From NCBI GenBank assembly GCA_022448525.1, contig JAKVCX010000004.1, positions 372,001 through 436,000 on the forward strand: a stretch of DNA of 64,000 bases, written 5' to 3'. The notes beneath the pieces are model-generated. The model was given only the letters and a program-made list of their open reading frames with translations. It was not told the DNA's origin and did no database searches. Shown piece by piece: positions 9,828 through 20,182 of this stretch. This stretch comes from Tenacibaculum sp. Lineage in GTDB: Bacteria > Bacteroidota > Bacteroidia > Flavobacteriales > Flavobacteriaceae. Position 1 is the first letter of the stretch; each line of letters opens with the position of its first letter. Position numbers and translations under genes: made by a program.

Positions 9828-11525
9828 ATGAAAAGATTTATTCTTTGTATATATTGTGTTTTTTTATCTCATCCGTTTCTTGAAGCTCAAGATAGAATTA
9901 CAGGTGAACCATTTGCGACTCGTTCTGAGGTTTTAGGACAGAATGGAATGGTCGCTACAAGTCATCCTTTAGCAACGCAAATTGGGCTTGATATTTTGAA
10001 AAATGGTGGAAATGCAATCGACGCTGCTATTGCCGCTAATGCTGCGTTAGGATTAATGGAACCAACAGGATGTGGAATAGGAGGTGACTTATTTGCCATA
10101 GTTTGGGATGGTAAAACTAAAAAGCTCTATGGTTTAAATGCAAGTGGTCGTTCTCCTCAAAAATTGACTTTAGAGTATTTTGAGAAGAATAACATGACTA
10201 AAATTCCATCACATGGACCAATTCCAGTGAGTGTTCCTGGTGCCGTTGATGGATGGTTCGAATTACATAATAAATTTGGATCTAAACCAATGTCTGAAAT
10301 CTTGGCCCCTGCAATTGATTATGCAGAAAAAGGTTTTCCTTTAACTGAACTAATTGCATGGTATTTACAAAGAAGCATTCCTTTTTATAATTCAAAGAAT
10401 TTTCCAAATATCACTGAAACCTATATTTCACAAAACGGAGGTAAATTGCCGAATGAAGGGGAAATTTACAAGAATCCATACTTAGCAAACACGTATAGAA
10501 AAATTGCTAAAGGTGGAAGAGATGCTTTTTACAAAGGAGATATTGCTAAAACAATAGGTAAGTTTATAAAAGAGCAAGGAGGTTTTTTATCTGCAAAAGA
10601 TTTAAGTAATCATAAATCTGAATGGGTTGAACCTGTCTCTGTAAATTATAGAGGTTATGATGTATGGGAATTACCTCCAAACGGACAAGGAATCGCGGCT
10701 TTACAAATGTTGCAGATCCTGAAAGGATACGATTTTTCAAAGATTGAATTTGGGAGTGCAGAACACTTACACCTTTTTACTGAAGCCAAAAAACTAGCCT
10801 TTGAAGATAGAGCAAAATATTATGCGGATATGGATTTCTTTAAAGTTCCAGTTACTGAATTACTTTCAGATTCATACGCTGAGAAAAGAAGAGCTGAAAT
10901 TGGTAAAAGAGCTGGGAAATATAATGCTGGTAAAATTTCTGCAGGTGAAACTATTTATATGACGGTAGCAGATAAAAACGGAACAATGATCTCATTAATT
11001 CAAAGTAATTACAGAGGAATGGGTTCTGGAATGGTTCCTCCTGGACTAGGGTTTATGCTTCAAGATAGAGGAGAGTTATTTAGTTTAAAAAAAGGTCAAG
11101 CAAATACTTATGAACCAAACAAGAGACCATTTCACACAATTATTCCAGCATTTATTACCAAAAATGGTAAACCTTTTGTAAGTTTTGGAGTAATGGGGGG
11201 AGATTTCCAACCTATGGGACATACACAAATTGTCATGAATTTAGTAGATTTTGGAATGAATTTACAAGAAGCAGGAGATGCACCAAGATTTGATCATACC
11301 GGTGGAGCAAGTCCAATTGGAGAAACGACAACGAATACTGGAACTATTCGTACAGAATCCGGAATTCCATATACAACTATTCGAGGATTAATTGATAGAG
11401 GACATCGAATTGGAACCGTAAGAGGAGTATATGGAGGTTATCAGGCAATCATGTGGGATGATAAAAATAAAGTGTATCATGGAGCTTCAGAAAGTCGTAA
11501 AGACGGGCAAGCTGCAGGTTTTTAA
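9828..11525 (+). CDS. Gamma-glutamyltransferase family protein
   Basis: GMVATSHPLATQIGLDILKNGGNAIDAAIAANAALGLMEPTGCGIGGDLFAIVWDG; processing-region motif TIYMTVADKNGTMISLIQS. Confidence 0.93.
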   Translation: MKRFILCIYCVFLSHPFLEAQDRITGEPFATRSEVLGQNGMVATSHPLATQIGLDILKNGGNAIDAAIAANAALGLMEPTGCGIGGDLFAIVWDGKTKKLYGLNASGRSPQKLTLEYFEKNNMTKIPSHGPIPVSVPGAVDGWFELHNKFGSKPMSEILAPAIDYAEKGFPLTELIAWYLQRSIPFYNSKNFPNITETYISQNGGKLPNEGEIYKNPYLANTYRKIAKGGRDAFYKGDIAKTIGKFIKEQGGFLSAKDLSNHKSEWVEPVSVNYRGYDVWELPPNGQGIAALQMLQILKGYDFSKIEFGSAEHLHLFTEAKKLAFEDRAKYYADMDFFKVPVTELLSDSYAEKRRAEIGKRAGKYNAGKISAGETIYMTVADKNGTMISLIQSNYRGMGSGMVPPGLGFMLQDRGELFSLKKGQANTYEPNKRPFHTIIPAFITKNGKPFVSFGVMGGDFQPMGHTQIVMNLVDFGMNLQEAGDAPRFDHTGGASPIGETTTNTGTIRTESGIPYTTIRGLIDRGHRIGTVRGVYGGYQAIMWDDKNKVYHGASESRKDGQAAGF

Positions 11526-11545
11526 ATTATGAACTTATTCTAAAG

Positions 11546-11577
11546 AAAAACGACCTTAATTTTAAGGTCGTTTTTTT
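11546..11577 (+). terminator. Rho-independent terminator
   Basis: AAAAACGACCTTAA-TT-TTAAGGTCGTTTTTTT. Confidence 0.88.
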
Positions 11578-11597
11578 ATATTTTAAATTTGGTTGGA

Positions 11598-12977
11598 TTA
11601 TCTTCTTCTCGATTTATATTTTAAATCTTTTGCTTGAATTTGTTTTATCCAAAGCTCTTTTCCATCTTTATCTAAAATTTGAATACTAAGCACTCTTTCC
11701 TTTCTTGGACCACTTACTTTTAACATTCCAAAATTATGTTGACCAACTAAAGTTTCTTGTAGTTTATAAACATTTAGTTCTTCTTTATTAGCATGCGCTC
11801 CTGCAGTTAAAGAGGAACATGTTAAATCGTATATTGGATAAACTCTATTACTTTCTTGCATTTTACTCAATGCCGTATGATGACGATCACCATCTAAGAA
11901 AATTACTCCTTCAATTTTCGCTTCACGAATCTTCTGGATTAAATAATTACGTTCATTCTGATAAATAGCGTGGTTTTCATACATCGCTTCAGAACTAATG
12001 AATTGTCCACCAATAGCAATAAATTTAAACGGAGCTCGACTAAAAGACAATGCATTAATTAACCAATCAATTTGTTCTTTTCCTAGCATTTGTCGATCTT
12101 CCGTTTGATTGTTGTTAGCAGTTCTATAATAACGATTGTCTAATAAGAAAAAATCCAAATCAGCCCATTGAAAATGTCCTGTTATTCCGCCTTTGTCAAT
12201 AACATCATAATTTGGATTTCCCCAGAATAATTTAAATATCTCAGAGGCTGTTTTTTTCATAGGAAAACTTCCATCGGCATTGTTAGGTCCGAAATCGTGA
12301 TCATCCCATATAGCATAATGATGTGTTGAAGCTAATAATGGTTGAAGTTCTGGTAAAGATCTTGTATGTGTATATCTATGTAGAAATCCTGTACGTGAAT
12401 CCCAATCAACTTCTCTTAAATAGGTGTTATCACCTAACCAAAGCATAAAATCAGGATTCTTTTTATGAATTGAAGTGAAAATTTCATGTTCACTTCCATA
12501 AGGGTTTCCTGGTCTATCAACTTCTTTTTCATTTACATAATTACAACTTCCAACGGCAAAGTTAACTTCAGGTGGATCTGTTCTCCATTGCCAAAGCGTT
12601 TGAGCTTGAAATTCCATTGGGTAATCACGTTTTATTTTTCTGCCATTCACAAATACCTCATAAATGTATTTCTTTCCTGGTTGAATTTGATCTGCAACTA
12701 ATTTTGCAACGAAACCCAATTTCTTTTCCGTAGTATATTTTTCGGTTTTAAACTTCGTTTTAGGGTTTTCTTTTTCAAAATATTCGAAATGAACTTCTGC
12801 AGATTTTTTCGTTTGTACCCATAATAACGCTTCTTTCATTGAAGAATAACCTACCATAGGTCCAGATTGAACCAAATCCTGAGCAATACATGTAATACTA
12901 GAAAAAACTAGTATTGTTACATAGAAAAACTTCTTTATCATATATATAAGTTTGATTAGTTGTTTGATGACTAACAA
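11598..12977 (-). CDS. PhoD-like alkaline phosphatase family protein
   Basis: VGSCNY, DFMLWLGDNTYL, AIWDDHDFGPNNADGSFPMK, IFLDGDRHHTALSKM metal-site motifs. Confidence 0.9.
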   Translation of the reverse strand: MLVIKQLIKLIYMIKKFFYVTILVFSSITCIAQDLVQSGPMVGYSSMKEALLWVQTKKSAEVHFEYFEKENPKTKFKTEKYTTEKKLGFVAKLVADQIQPGKKYIYEVFVNGRKIKRDYPMEFQAQTLWQWRTDPPEVNFAVGSCNYVNEKEVDRPGNPYGSEHEIFTSIHKKNPDFMLWLGDNTYLREVDWDSRTGFLHRYTHTRSLPELQPLLASTHHYAIWDDHDFGPNNADGSFPMKKTASEIFKLFWGNPNYDVIDKGGITGHFQWADLDFFLLDNRYYRTANNNQTEDRQMLGKEQIDWLINALSFSRAPFKFIAIGGQFISSEAMYENHAIYQNERNYLIQKIREAKIEGVIFLDGDRHHTALSKMQESNRVYPIYDLTCSSLTAGAHANKEELNVYKLQETLVGQHNFGMLKVSGPRKERVLSIQILDKDGKELWIKQIQAKDLKYKSRRR

Positions 12978-13110
12978 AGATAACAGTAGTTAGAGAATAA
13001 TTGTTTTAGAAATTTAAAGAAAACATTATAAAACCATTAACTCGGTTGTGGGTAGTTTAATTTTAAGTATTACAATTAGTATCTTTATGTTTTATATAAA
13101 ACTTACCATA

Positions 13111-13956
13111 ATGAAATTTCTAAAAACGACAATTGTATTTGTTTTATTACTGAGTATTACATTTTCATGTAAATCAGAAAAATCAGAATCTAAGACTAAA
13201 GAAGTTACAGAAGAACTACCCGTAAAAGTTAAAGGAGAAGAAGTTACTTATGCTTCGGATTCAACGAATATGAAAGGGTATATTGCTTTTGATGAAAACA
13301 AGAAAGGTAAAAGACCTGGAGTAATTATTGTACACGAATGGTGGGGACATAATGATTACGTTAGGAAACGTGCTGAAATGTTAGCAAACTTAGGTTATAC
13401 AGCTATTGCTGTTGATATGTATGGAGATGGAAAACAAGCTAGTCATCCTGGAGATGCTGGAAAATTCGCGCAAAGTGTAATGTCTGATTTGCCCGTAGCA
13501 AAAGCACGCTTTAAAGCAGCAGTTGATTTATTAAAAAAGCATGAAAGTGTAGATGTTGATAAAATCGCGGCAATAGGATATTGTTTTGGAGGAAGTGTTG
13601 CCTTAACAATGGCAAATAGTGGTGAAGATTTAGATGCTGTTGCTGCTTTTCACAGTGGAGTTCAATTGCCGGTTATGCCAAATAAAGATTTAAAGGCACG
13701 TGTTTTAGTTTGTAATGGAGCAGAAGATCCATTCGTTAGTGAAGAGTCTGTAAAGGTGTTTACTTCTGCATTAGATTCATTAGGAAAAAAATATGAGTAC
13801 GTAGCTTACCCTGGAGCTAAACATAGTTTCACTTCTAAAGAAGCTGATGCTAATGGAGAAAAATTTAATTTACCATTAGCTTATAATGCTGAAGCTGATC
13901 AAAAATCTTGGGAGAGTTTGCAAAACTTACTAAATGATGTGTTTAAATCTAAATAA
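13111..13956 (+). CDS. Dienelactone hydrolase family lipoprotein
   Basis: Lipobox SITFSCKS; VIIVHEWWGHNDYVRKRAEMLA, GYCFGGSVAL nucleophile elbow (Cys), AKHSF His. Start probably internal Met at 13111. Confidence 0.9.
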   Translation: MKFLKTTIVFVLLLSITFSCKSEKSESKTKEVTEELPVKVKGEEVTYASDSTNMKGYIAFDENKKGKRPGVIIVHEWWGHNDYVRKRAEMLANLGYTAIAVDMYGDGKQASHPGDAGKFAQSVMSDLPVAKARFKAAVDLLKKHESVDVDKIAAIGYCFGGSVALTMANSGEDLDAVAAFHSGVQLPVMPNKDLKARVLVCNGAEDPFVSEESVKVFTSALDSLGKKYEYVAYPGAKHSFTSKEADANGEKFNLPLAYNAEADQKSWESLQNLLNDVFKSK

Positions 13957-13988
13957 TTTAGAAGAATCAGAAATTTAAAACAGAATAG

Positions 13989-14026
13989 AAAAAAGCTCGA
14001 TTCATAAAAGAAATCGAGCTTTTTTA
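13989..14026. terminator. Hairpin terminator between convergent genes
   Basis: AAAAAGCTCGATT ... AATCGAGCTTTTTT between the 13956 (+) and 14029 (-) gene ends. Confidence 0.8.
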
Positions 14027-14028
14027 TT

Positions 14029-16191
14029 TTAAAGTAAAACAGTTCTTCCAGTTTCATTATTGAAACGTTTTTTAATTCCATTGGCACAAAGGATTCCTGA
14101 TTGGACTGTTCCTTCCATATATCCCACGTTTAATCCAAAATCAGTCCAGTCTCCAGCAAAAAATAAATTTTGATAACCTGTTTCATCAGGTTTCATTCTA
14201 AATTTATTTGTTCCGGGTCTTCCTAATACATACTGCTTTGCTGGCTCAACATTTAACTGAAAAAACTGATCATGAAACTTAAGTTCAGTATTTTCTTTCT
14301 GAGAACAAAGTAAATTGTAATCAAAGTTTTCATTTTTTATAGATTTAGGCCAAAACCATTGCATGTTTTGGTTCATCCAATCTCCTGTATGCTCTTTTAA
14401 TTGTTCTATACTCTCATTGTAAGTTAAATTATTAGATAAATTTTCAGGCCAAACTCCGCACCAGTATGAAATTTGTCTAGGTTTTTCATTTTTCCATTTT
14501 TCAAATTTTTCTATGTAAGTCATACTGGTCCAACTGTATAGGTAGTCTTCATAAATTACAGTATTAGCATATTGGTTTTTTTCCATTCCCCAATTACCAT
14601 GATTAAATCCTAATTCCTCATCATTATTATTAAGCCAAAACTGGACATTTAAAGTTGGTGTAGTTGCAATATTTGATACCATTTCAGTCCATTTTGTATT
14701 GTTTTTAAGAATTTCTTTGGCAATATGTTTTAAAGGTTTAACAGAAGTTGCTACAATTGCAATGTCAAAACCATTACCTCTAGTTAAGGTTAGTTTTGAA
14801 GCTTCATTCCATTCAGAATAATTAGATTCTAAATCAATGTTGTTTTCCTGAATTCTTTGAGCTTGATTTTCTTCTATTTGAGAATAATCAGGTTTAGATG
14901 TCCATTGATGAATTCCATTTTGTATTACAAAAGGATTGTATTCAAGGTTTTTATTTTTTAATTCTACCTGAATATCAAAATTAATTTCTTCAATATGGTC
15001 AGTATCTGAATATTTGATATTTGTTACTTTATGAAAATACTTAAACTTTACACCTCTATTTTTTAAAACTAAAGCTAAAGGTGCTATAAATGTTCCTCCT
15101 GTTCCAGCAGCTAAATAATATACAAAACATCCTTTATAGCTTGGAATTCTGGTAATCATTTTAATACCTATATCGGCTCCAATTTTTCCTTTTTCTTCAA
15201 CATTATTTCCTCCATATACATTCCCGAAAGTACCGTAGTAAATGAAACGAACAATTGCAAAATCAAGGAGTTCATTTGTGGCACCATGTTTTACTAACCA
15301 TTCTCTAAAATCATATTTATTAATTTTATCCCATTCATATTCATTATTATCACTATTATACACTTCTGAAAAAACACCTTTTAAGCAAACTGCTCCGAGT
15401 TCGAGCATCAGTAAAGTTCTTCGTAATCCATTAGCCCTTTTTCCTATATTTTTAATTAAAAATTGAATAAACGAAATAAAGCCTTTAAAGCATTTTACAA
15501 GTATTTTAGTAATAAAGTTTTCTTTATTTCTGCAAAGTTTTAAAATGAAATTTTCTGACATATTGAAATTCCATTTTAAAAATTTATTAAAAAAACGATA
15601 ACTAATCGACTCTTTATTACTGGTATTTTTCTTAGTAGAATTAGTTGATTTAAAGAAAAGTCTATTTACGAGTCTGGATTTAAGTTTTAATTTTCCATTC
15701 TTATTGTTTTGATATGGAGAACCCAATAAGGTTTCAAAAAATATTCCTAAGCCTTCTTTAAATAGGGTAACGAAATCAGTTTGTAATTCTGTTCCTGGTT
15801 CATAATTATTGTTAGGGAAAACCATAGGCCAGTTTTTCCATTTATCTTGTTCTTCATTGTATTCAACATTGAAGGTATAGGGGTTTGCGATAAAAGCATC
15901 TTGCCAAGATTTAAAAGGATTCTCTGGAGCTATATTTTTTTCATTTATTTCATGATATACTTCTTTTACCATTCTAAAGGCATTATGATACCAACCTTGA
16001 AAAATATGTACTCCAACTTCTTCAATTCGTCCATTCTTTCCAACTCCAGAAGTAGCCTTTCCTCCACAACGCCAACCCATTTGATAAATTGTAATATCAT
16101 ATTTATCTTGCCAATTCAATTCATTAGTTAACTCATAGGCAGCGGTTAGTCCAGCGATTCCTCCACCTAATACGCATACTTTTTTCTTCAT
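14029..16191 (-). CDS. Large FAD/NAD(P)-binding flavin amine-oxidase-like oxidoreductase
   Basis: N-terminal KVCVLGGGIAGLTAAYEL dinucleotide-binding motif; C-terminal NLFFAGDWTDFGLNVGYMEGTVQSG typical of phytoene-desaturase/amine-oxidase-like flavoproteins. Confidence 0.88.
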   Translation of the reverse strand: MKKKVCVLGGGIAGLTAAYELTNELNWQDKYDITIYQMGWRCGGKATSGVGKNGRIEEVGVHIFQGWYHNAFRMVKEVYHEINEKNIAPENPFKSWQDAFIANPYTFNVEYNEEQDKWKNWPMVFPNNNYEPGTELQTDFVTLFKEGLGIFFETLLGSPYQNNKNGKLKLKSRLVNRLFFKSTNSTKKNTSNKESISYRFFNKFLKWNFNMSENFILKLCRNKENFITKILVKCFKGFISFIQFLIKNIGKRANGLRRTLLMLELGAVCLKGVFSEVYNSDNNEYEWDKINKYDFREWLVKHGATNELLDFAIVRFIYYGTFGNVYGGNNVEEKGKIGADIGIKMITRIPSYKGCFVYYLAAGTGGTFIAPLALVLKNRGVKFKYFHKVTNIKYSDTDHIEEINFDIQVELKNKNLEYNPFVIQNGIHQWTSKPDYSQIEENQAQRIQENNIDLESNYSEWNEASKLTLTRGNGFDIAIVATSVKPLKHIAKEILKNNTKWTEMVSNIATTPTLNVQFWLNNNDEELGFNHGNWGMEKNQYANTVIYEDYLYSWTSMTYIEKFEKWKNEKPRQISYWCGVWPENLSNNLTYNESIEQLKEHTGDWMNQNMQWFWPKSIKNENFDYNLLCSQKENTELKFHDQFFQLNVEPAKQYVLGRPGTNKFRMKPDETGYQNLFFAGDWTDFGLNVGYMEGTVQSGILCANGIKKRFNNETGRTVLL

Positions 16192-16201
16192 TATCAGTTT
16201 T

Positions 16202-16975
16202 TTAGCTGGTTAAATTTTGATTCATAAAAATTTTTATTTCATTCATTTTTTTAGGTCCGAAAAATTCAGATATGAGATTAAATAACTTGTTTTTATTTTT
16301 ATGAAAGATATATTTATTTGAAATTTCTCGAATGTAGTTTTGTAGATGACTCTCTGTTATAAGCGGATAGTCATTAGGGTAAAGATTTGGTCTTTTTATA
16401 ATCATTTTTACTGCAGGAAATATAGGGTTTGCAAGAATACTTCCAATTCTTCCAAATGGGAATATTTTGCCTTCAACCATTGCTTGTGCATACATAACTC
16501 GGATGAGAACATCTTGGATGAATTTTTTCTCAATTATTGATTCTGATTCAATTTCATCGGAAAACTTAATTGATGCTGAAATAATACTAGAATTATGAGC
16601 TTTGTACCATGATTTGGAACTCGGTGATTTAATATAGTTTATCCAGTATTTTACAGATTCTGGAATTTCAGAAAAATCATGATTTAATGCTACTATTTTA
16701 TTAGCTAATTCACTATCAAAGATAATTTGCATATTCATTTTACGCCACCAAGAGCTTCCTTTTTTGCTTTTGCAGTGTATTGTATTGAGTACGCCTCTTT
16801 GAATTTGCCATTTTATAAAGTCAATTTCAGATTGACCATAACCATATTTGGCAAGTTTTGAGTATCCATGATCAGAATAAAATTGTTTTCTTAATTCTAA
16901 TCTACAATTAGGTGAGTCTTCTATAGCCGCACATATAGCGTAGATTTCATTCTTTAGGGAGGTTATGCAATTCAT
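16202..16975 (-). CDS. Hypothetical protein, no recognised family
   Basis: Intact 257-aa ORF 10 bp upstream of the flavoprotein start on the same strand. Confidence 0.75.
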   Translation of the reverse strand: MNCITSLKNEIYAICAAIEDSPNCRLELRKQFYSDHGYSKLAKYGYGQSEIDFIKWQIQRGVLNTIHCKSKKGSSWWRKMNMQIIFDSELANKIVALNHDFSEIPESVKYWINYIKSPSSKSWYKAHNSSIISASIKFSDEIESESIIEKKFIQDVLIRVMYAQAMVEGKIFPFGRIGSILANPIFPAVKMIIKRPNLYPNDYPLITESHLQNYIREISNKYIFHKNKNKLFNLISEFFGPKKMNEIKIFMNQNLTS

Positions 16976-17156
16976 TTATCGGAGGATTTCTTTTTATTTA
17001 AAGCATTTCAAAAATATAAAAATGAATAAGATTTAATAATTTTATCTATATTTTCTAATACAATTAGCAGCAGTTTTACGCTATTCATAATTAAGAATAT
17101 AATTTTCTATTTCTTTAACAATTTAAATTATAGATGAAATAATTTACTTTTGAGAA

Positions 17157-18065
17157 GTGCAACATTTCAAATCCATTTCTGACTATTGTAAAGCAATACA
17201 TATTGCTGAATCAAAACAACCCTACTTTGATATCAGGAGCTTTGAGGAAAACATGCCAACCGTAGTTTCTAAGATGCCAACCTTTAAGCATGAATTTTAT
17301 GCTATCGCCATAAAAGTTGAAGGTTCCGGAAAAGCTATATCTGGACATCATACTAATTTTCCTGATGGTGCGACTGTATTTTTTAATTCTCCCTTTCAAT
17401 TAATATCTTGGGATATTTTGCCAGATTGGGAAGGTTATTATTTGATGTTTTCAAAGGAATTCATTTCAAAATCAAAATACCTTCAGAATTTATTGACTGA
17501 TTTTCCATTCTTGAAAATAGATCAATCTATTCCTTTTGAAGTTCAGCCTGAGGAAGTTTCAAAACTTCTAAGAGTGTATGAAGACATTTATGCAGAGCAA
17601 CAAAATTTAAAAGAAGACTCTTCTAAAATAATTGAAGCACACGTACTTGTATTACTAAATTTCATTAATCGATTCTTCACAAATCAAGTGCATCCAAAAG
17701 AAGCAGAAACTGCGTTTAGAAAAGCAGATGTTAATTTACTCTCTAGATTTCAAACCCTAATAGAAACTAGTTTTTATGAAGACTCGTTAGCTCATAAAAA
17801 GTCACATTCTCCTAGCTATTATGCAGAATTGTTGGCTATTCACCCTAATCATTTAAATGCATCTGTTAAACAAATTACAGGGAGTACTGCAAAAAGTCAA
17901 ATCAATACGCATATCATTCAATTAGCGAAATCTAAATTGTTGCAAACAGATATGACAATTAAAGAAATAGCGTACTCATTGCACTTTAATGCTCCAAATA
18001 ACTTTAATAGTTTCTTTAAGAAGCATACCAATCAAACTCCATCTAATTTCAGAAAAAATCAATAG
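17157..18065 (+). CDS. AraC-family transcriptional regulator
   Basis: C-terminal HTH: LLQTDMTIKEIAYSLHFNAPNNFNSFFKKHTNQTPSNFRK; start codon read as GTG. Confidence 0.88.
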   Translation: MQHFKSISDYCKAIHIAESKQPYFDIRSFEENMPTVVSKMPTFKHEFYAIAIKVEGSGKAISGHHTNFPDGATVFFNSPFQLISWDILPDWEGYYLMFSKEFISKSKYLQNLLTDFPFLKIDQSIPFEVQPEEVSKLLRVYEDIYAEQQNLKEDSSKIIEAHVLVLLNFINRFFTNQVHPKEAETAFRKADVNLLSRFQTLIETSFYEDSLAHKKSHSPSYYAELLAIHPNHLNASVKQITGSTAKSQINTHIIQLAKSKLLQTDMTIKEIAYSLHFNAPNNFNSFFKKHTNQTPSNFRKNQ

Positions 18066-18150
18066 TCTTTGATTTTTATACTTCTTGATTTGATTTCATA
18101 AATCTTTCCTTCTATAACTAATTGATCTTTGTAGTGTTAAAATTAACAAC

Positions 18151-19101
18151 ATGAGATTAATAACAATTGTAATTGTGATTTCATCTTTAATAGGATGTCA
18201 ATCAAAACAAACAAATCAAAAGATTATGGACGATTCAACTAATATTCAAGAAACAATAACCAAACTATTCATCAATACCGATAAAAGAGAATGGAGTGGG
18301 GTAGAAGCTCAATTTAACTCCGAAGTAACTCTTGATTATTCTTCAATGTCAGGAAATCCAGCAACCAAATTATCACCACAAGAAATTACTAGTGGATGGA
18401 AAACTATTTTACCTGGATTTACATTTACACATCATCAAATTGGTAATTTCATAACAGAAGTTAATGGAAATACTGCCAAGAGTTTTTGTTATGGCACAGC
18501 TACACATTACTTAGAAAATGAAAACGGGAATGTTTGGACTGTAGTTGGAACTTATGATTTTGATCTTCTTAAAGTAAATGATAAATGGAAAATCTCTGGT
18601 ATGAAGTTTAACTTTAAATATCAAAATGGTAATACAAAACTTATTCAAGAAATAACTCAGAACAACACTAGTTCTGAAGATTTAGTAACAAGAAATAAGA
18701 ATACTGTAAAATCATTTTTCAAAGCTTTAACATCTGAAAATGCAGAATCTGTTGCCGAATTATTTGCTGAAAATGGAAAACAGATAAATCCCTATCACTC
18801 TAATCTATTTCCTAAAGGAGCCAATGGTAAAGAAGAAATTAGAAACTATTGGAAACCGGTTTTTCCAAACTTTGATGGAATGACTTTTCCGATTCAAGAA
18901 ATATACGCAATGGAAGATCCAAACATTGTTTACGTGAAGTATTCTGGAAATATTAAACTGAAAAACAATTCAGGTGTTTATAGTAACGATTATTACTCAA
19001 CTTTCAAGTTTAATGATCAGGGAAAAATAACAGAATATGTAGAAATTTTTAATCCAATAGTAGCGGCCAAAGCTTTCGGATTAATAGATAAAATTCAATA
19101 A
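18151..19101 (+). CDS. Tandem NTF2-like/SnoaL-like domain lipoprotein
   Basis: Lipobox LIGCQS; two halves each with a SnoaL-like pattern (TKLFINTDKREWSGVEAQF..., VKSFFKALTSENAESVAELFAENGK...). Confidence 0.8.
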   Translation: MRLITIVIVISSLIGCQSKQTNQKIMDDSTNIQETITKLFINTDKREWSGVEAQFNSEVTLDYSSMSGNPATKLSPQEITSGWKTILPGFTFTHHQIGNFITEVNGNTAKSFCYGTATHYLENENGNVWTVVGTYDFDLLKVNDKWKISGMKFNFKYQNGNTKLIQEITQNNTSSEDLVTRNKNTVKSFFKALTSENAESVAELFAENGKQINPYHSNLFPKGANGKEEIRNYWKPVFPNFDGMTFPIQEIYAMEDPNIVYVKYSGNIKLKNNSGVYSNDYYSTFKFNDQGKITEYVEIFNPIVAAKAFGLIDKIQ

Positions 19102-19103
19102 TC

Positions 19104-20129
19104 ATGAACAAATTATGTATAGGAATTCTAACGGTTTTATTAATAGTAATATCATGTAAACCCTCAACAAAAAAAGATCAAAACAAAATCATAGAAACAA
19201 CACAAAAACAAAATACCATGAAAAGTGTAACATTTAAAAGTGAAGGATTAAATTTAGTAGGAAATTTATATTATCCATCAAACTATGAAGAAGGAAAAAA
19301 AATCCCAATCATTGTTTCATCAGGAAGTTGGACAACTGTAAAAGAACAAATGGCAGGATTTTATGCTAAGCAGTTAGCAGAAAACGGATTTATAACATTT
19401 GCCTTTGATTTTAGAAATTATGGTGAGAGTGAAGGTGTTCCTAGAAGTTGGGAAAATCCAACGATGAAAATTCAGGATATTAAAAATGCTATTGATTATT
19501 TAAAAACCTTACCAGAAGTGGATAATGATAATATCGGTGCATTTGGAGTTTGCGCAGGTTCAATGTATACACTTATGGCAGCTTCAGAAGATACAGATAT
19601 TAAAGCCGTGGCAACTACAGCTTCTTGGTTACATGATGCTGAAGCAGTAAAGTTATTTTATGGAGGTGAAGAAGGTGTTCAAACGAAAATTAAACAAGCA
19701 CAAGATGCTAAAAAGAAATATGCCGAGACTGGAGAATTTTCTTATATCAAAGCCATTTCTACAACTGATGAAACGGCGGCTATGTTTGGAGAGTTTGATT
19801 ATTACTTAAACCCAGAAAGAGGAGCTATTCCACAATGGAATGCTGATCAATTTGCAGTTGCAACTTGGGAAGATTGGTTAACTCTTGATCCATTTCCATC
19901 TGCTAAAAACTTAGAAAAACCTTTATTAATGATTCATTCAGATGGAAGTGTGTTACCAGATTATACCAAGAAATACTTTAATACTGTGCCTTCAAAGGAT
20001 AAAGAATTGATTTGGGTAGAAACAGATTTACCTTCACCTATGCATCAATTTGCATTTTACGATCAAGAAAAAGAAGTGAAGCTAGCAGTTGAAAAAACAA
20101 GTGAGTTCTTTCATAGAGTTTTAAAATAA
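19104..20129 (+). CDS. Alpha/beta hydrolase (exported lipoprotein)
   Basis: Lipobox VISCKP; FAFDFRNYGESEG, GAFGVCAGSMYTL (Cys in nucleophile position), C-terminal PMHQFAFYD. Confidence 0.85.
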   Translation: MNKLCIGILTVLLIVISCKPSTKKDQNKIIETTQKQNTMKSVTFKSEGLNLVGNLYYPSNYEEGKKIPIIVSSGSWTTVKEQMAGFYAKQLAENGFITFAFDFRNYGESEGVPRSWENPTMKIQDIKNAIDYLKTLPEVDNDNIGAFGVCAGSMYTLMAASEDTDIKAVATTASWLHDAEAVKLFYGGEEGVQTKIKQAQDAKKKYAETGEFSYIKAISTTDETAAMFGEFDYYLNPERGAIPQWNADQFAVATWEDWLTLDPFPSAKNLEKPLLMIHSDGSVLPDYTKKYFNTVPSKDKELIWVETDLPSPMHQFAFYDQEKEVKLAVEKTSEFFHRVLK

Positions 20130-20182
20130 TCCCCCTAACAATTCTGTCTTTTTAATAGCTGAAAGGGCAGAATTTACTTTAA

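Noticed and set aside
12486-12701. Antisense ORF inside the PhoD-like gene
   Set aside because: No independent coding support.
15242-16540. ORFs 15242-15466, 15847-16131 and 16346-16540 on the plus strand
   Set aside because: Antisense to the flavoprotein and its partner; no recognisable motifs.
20130-20180. Weak hairpin AATTCTGTC...GGCAGAATT after the 20129 gene
   Set aside because: Contains a wobble pair and a long loop and lacks a clear T-run; not strong enough to call.
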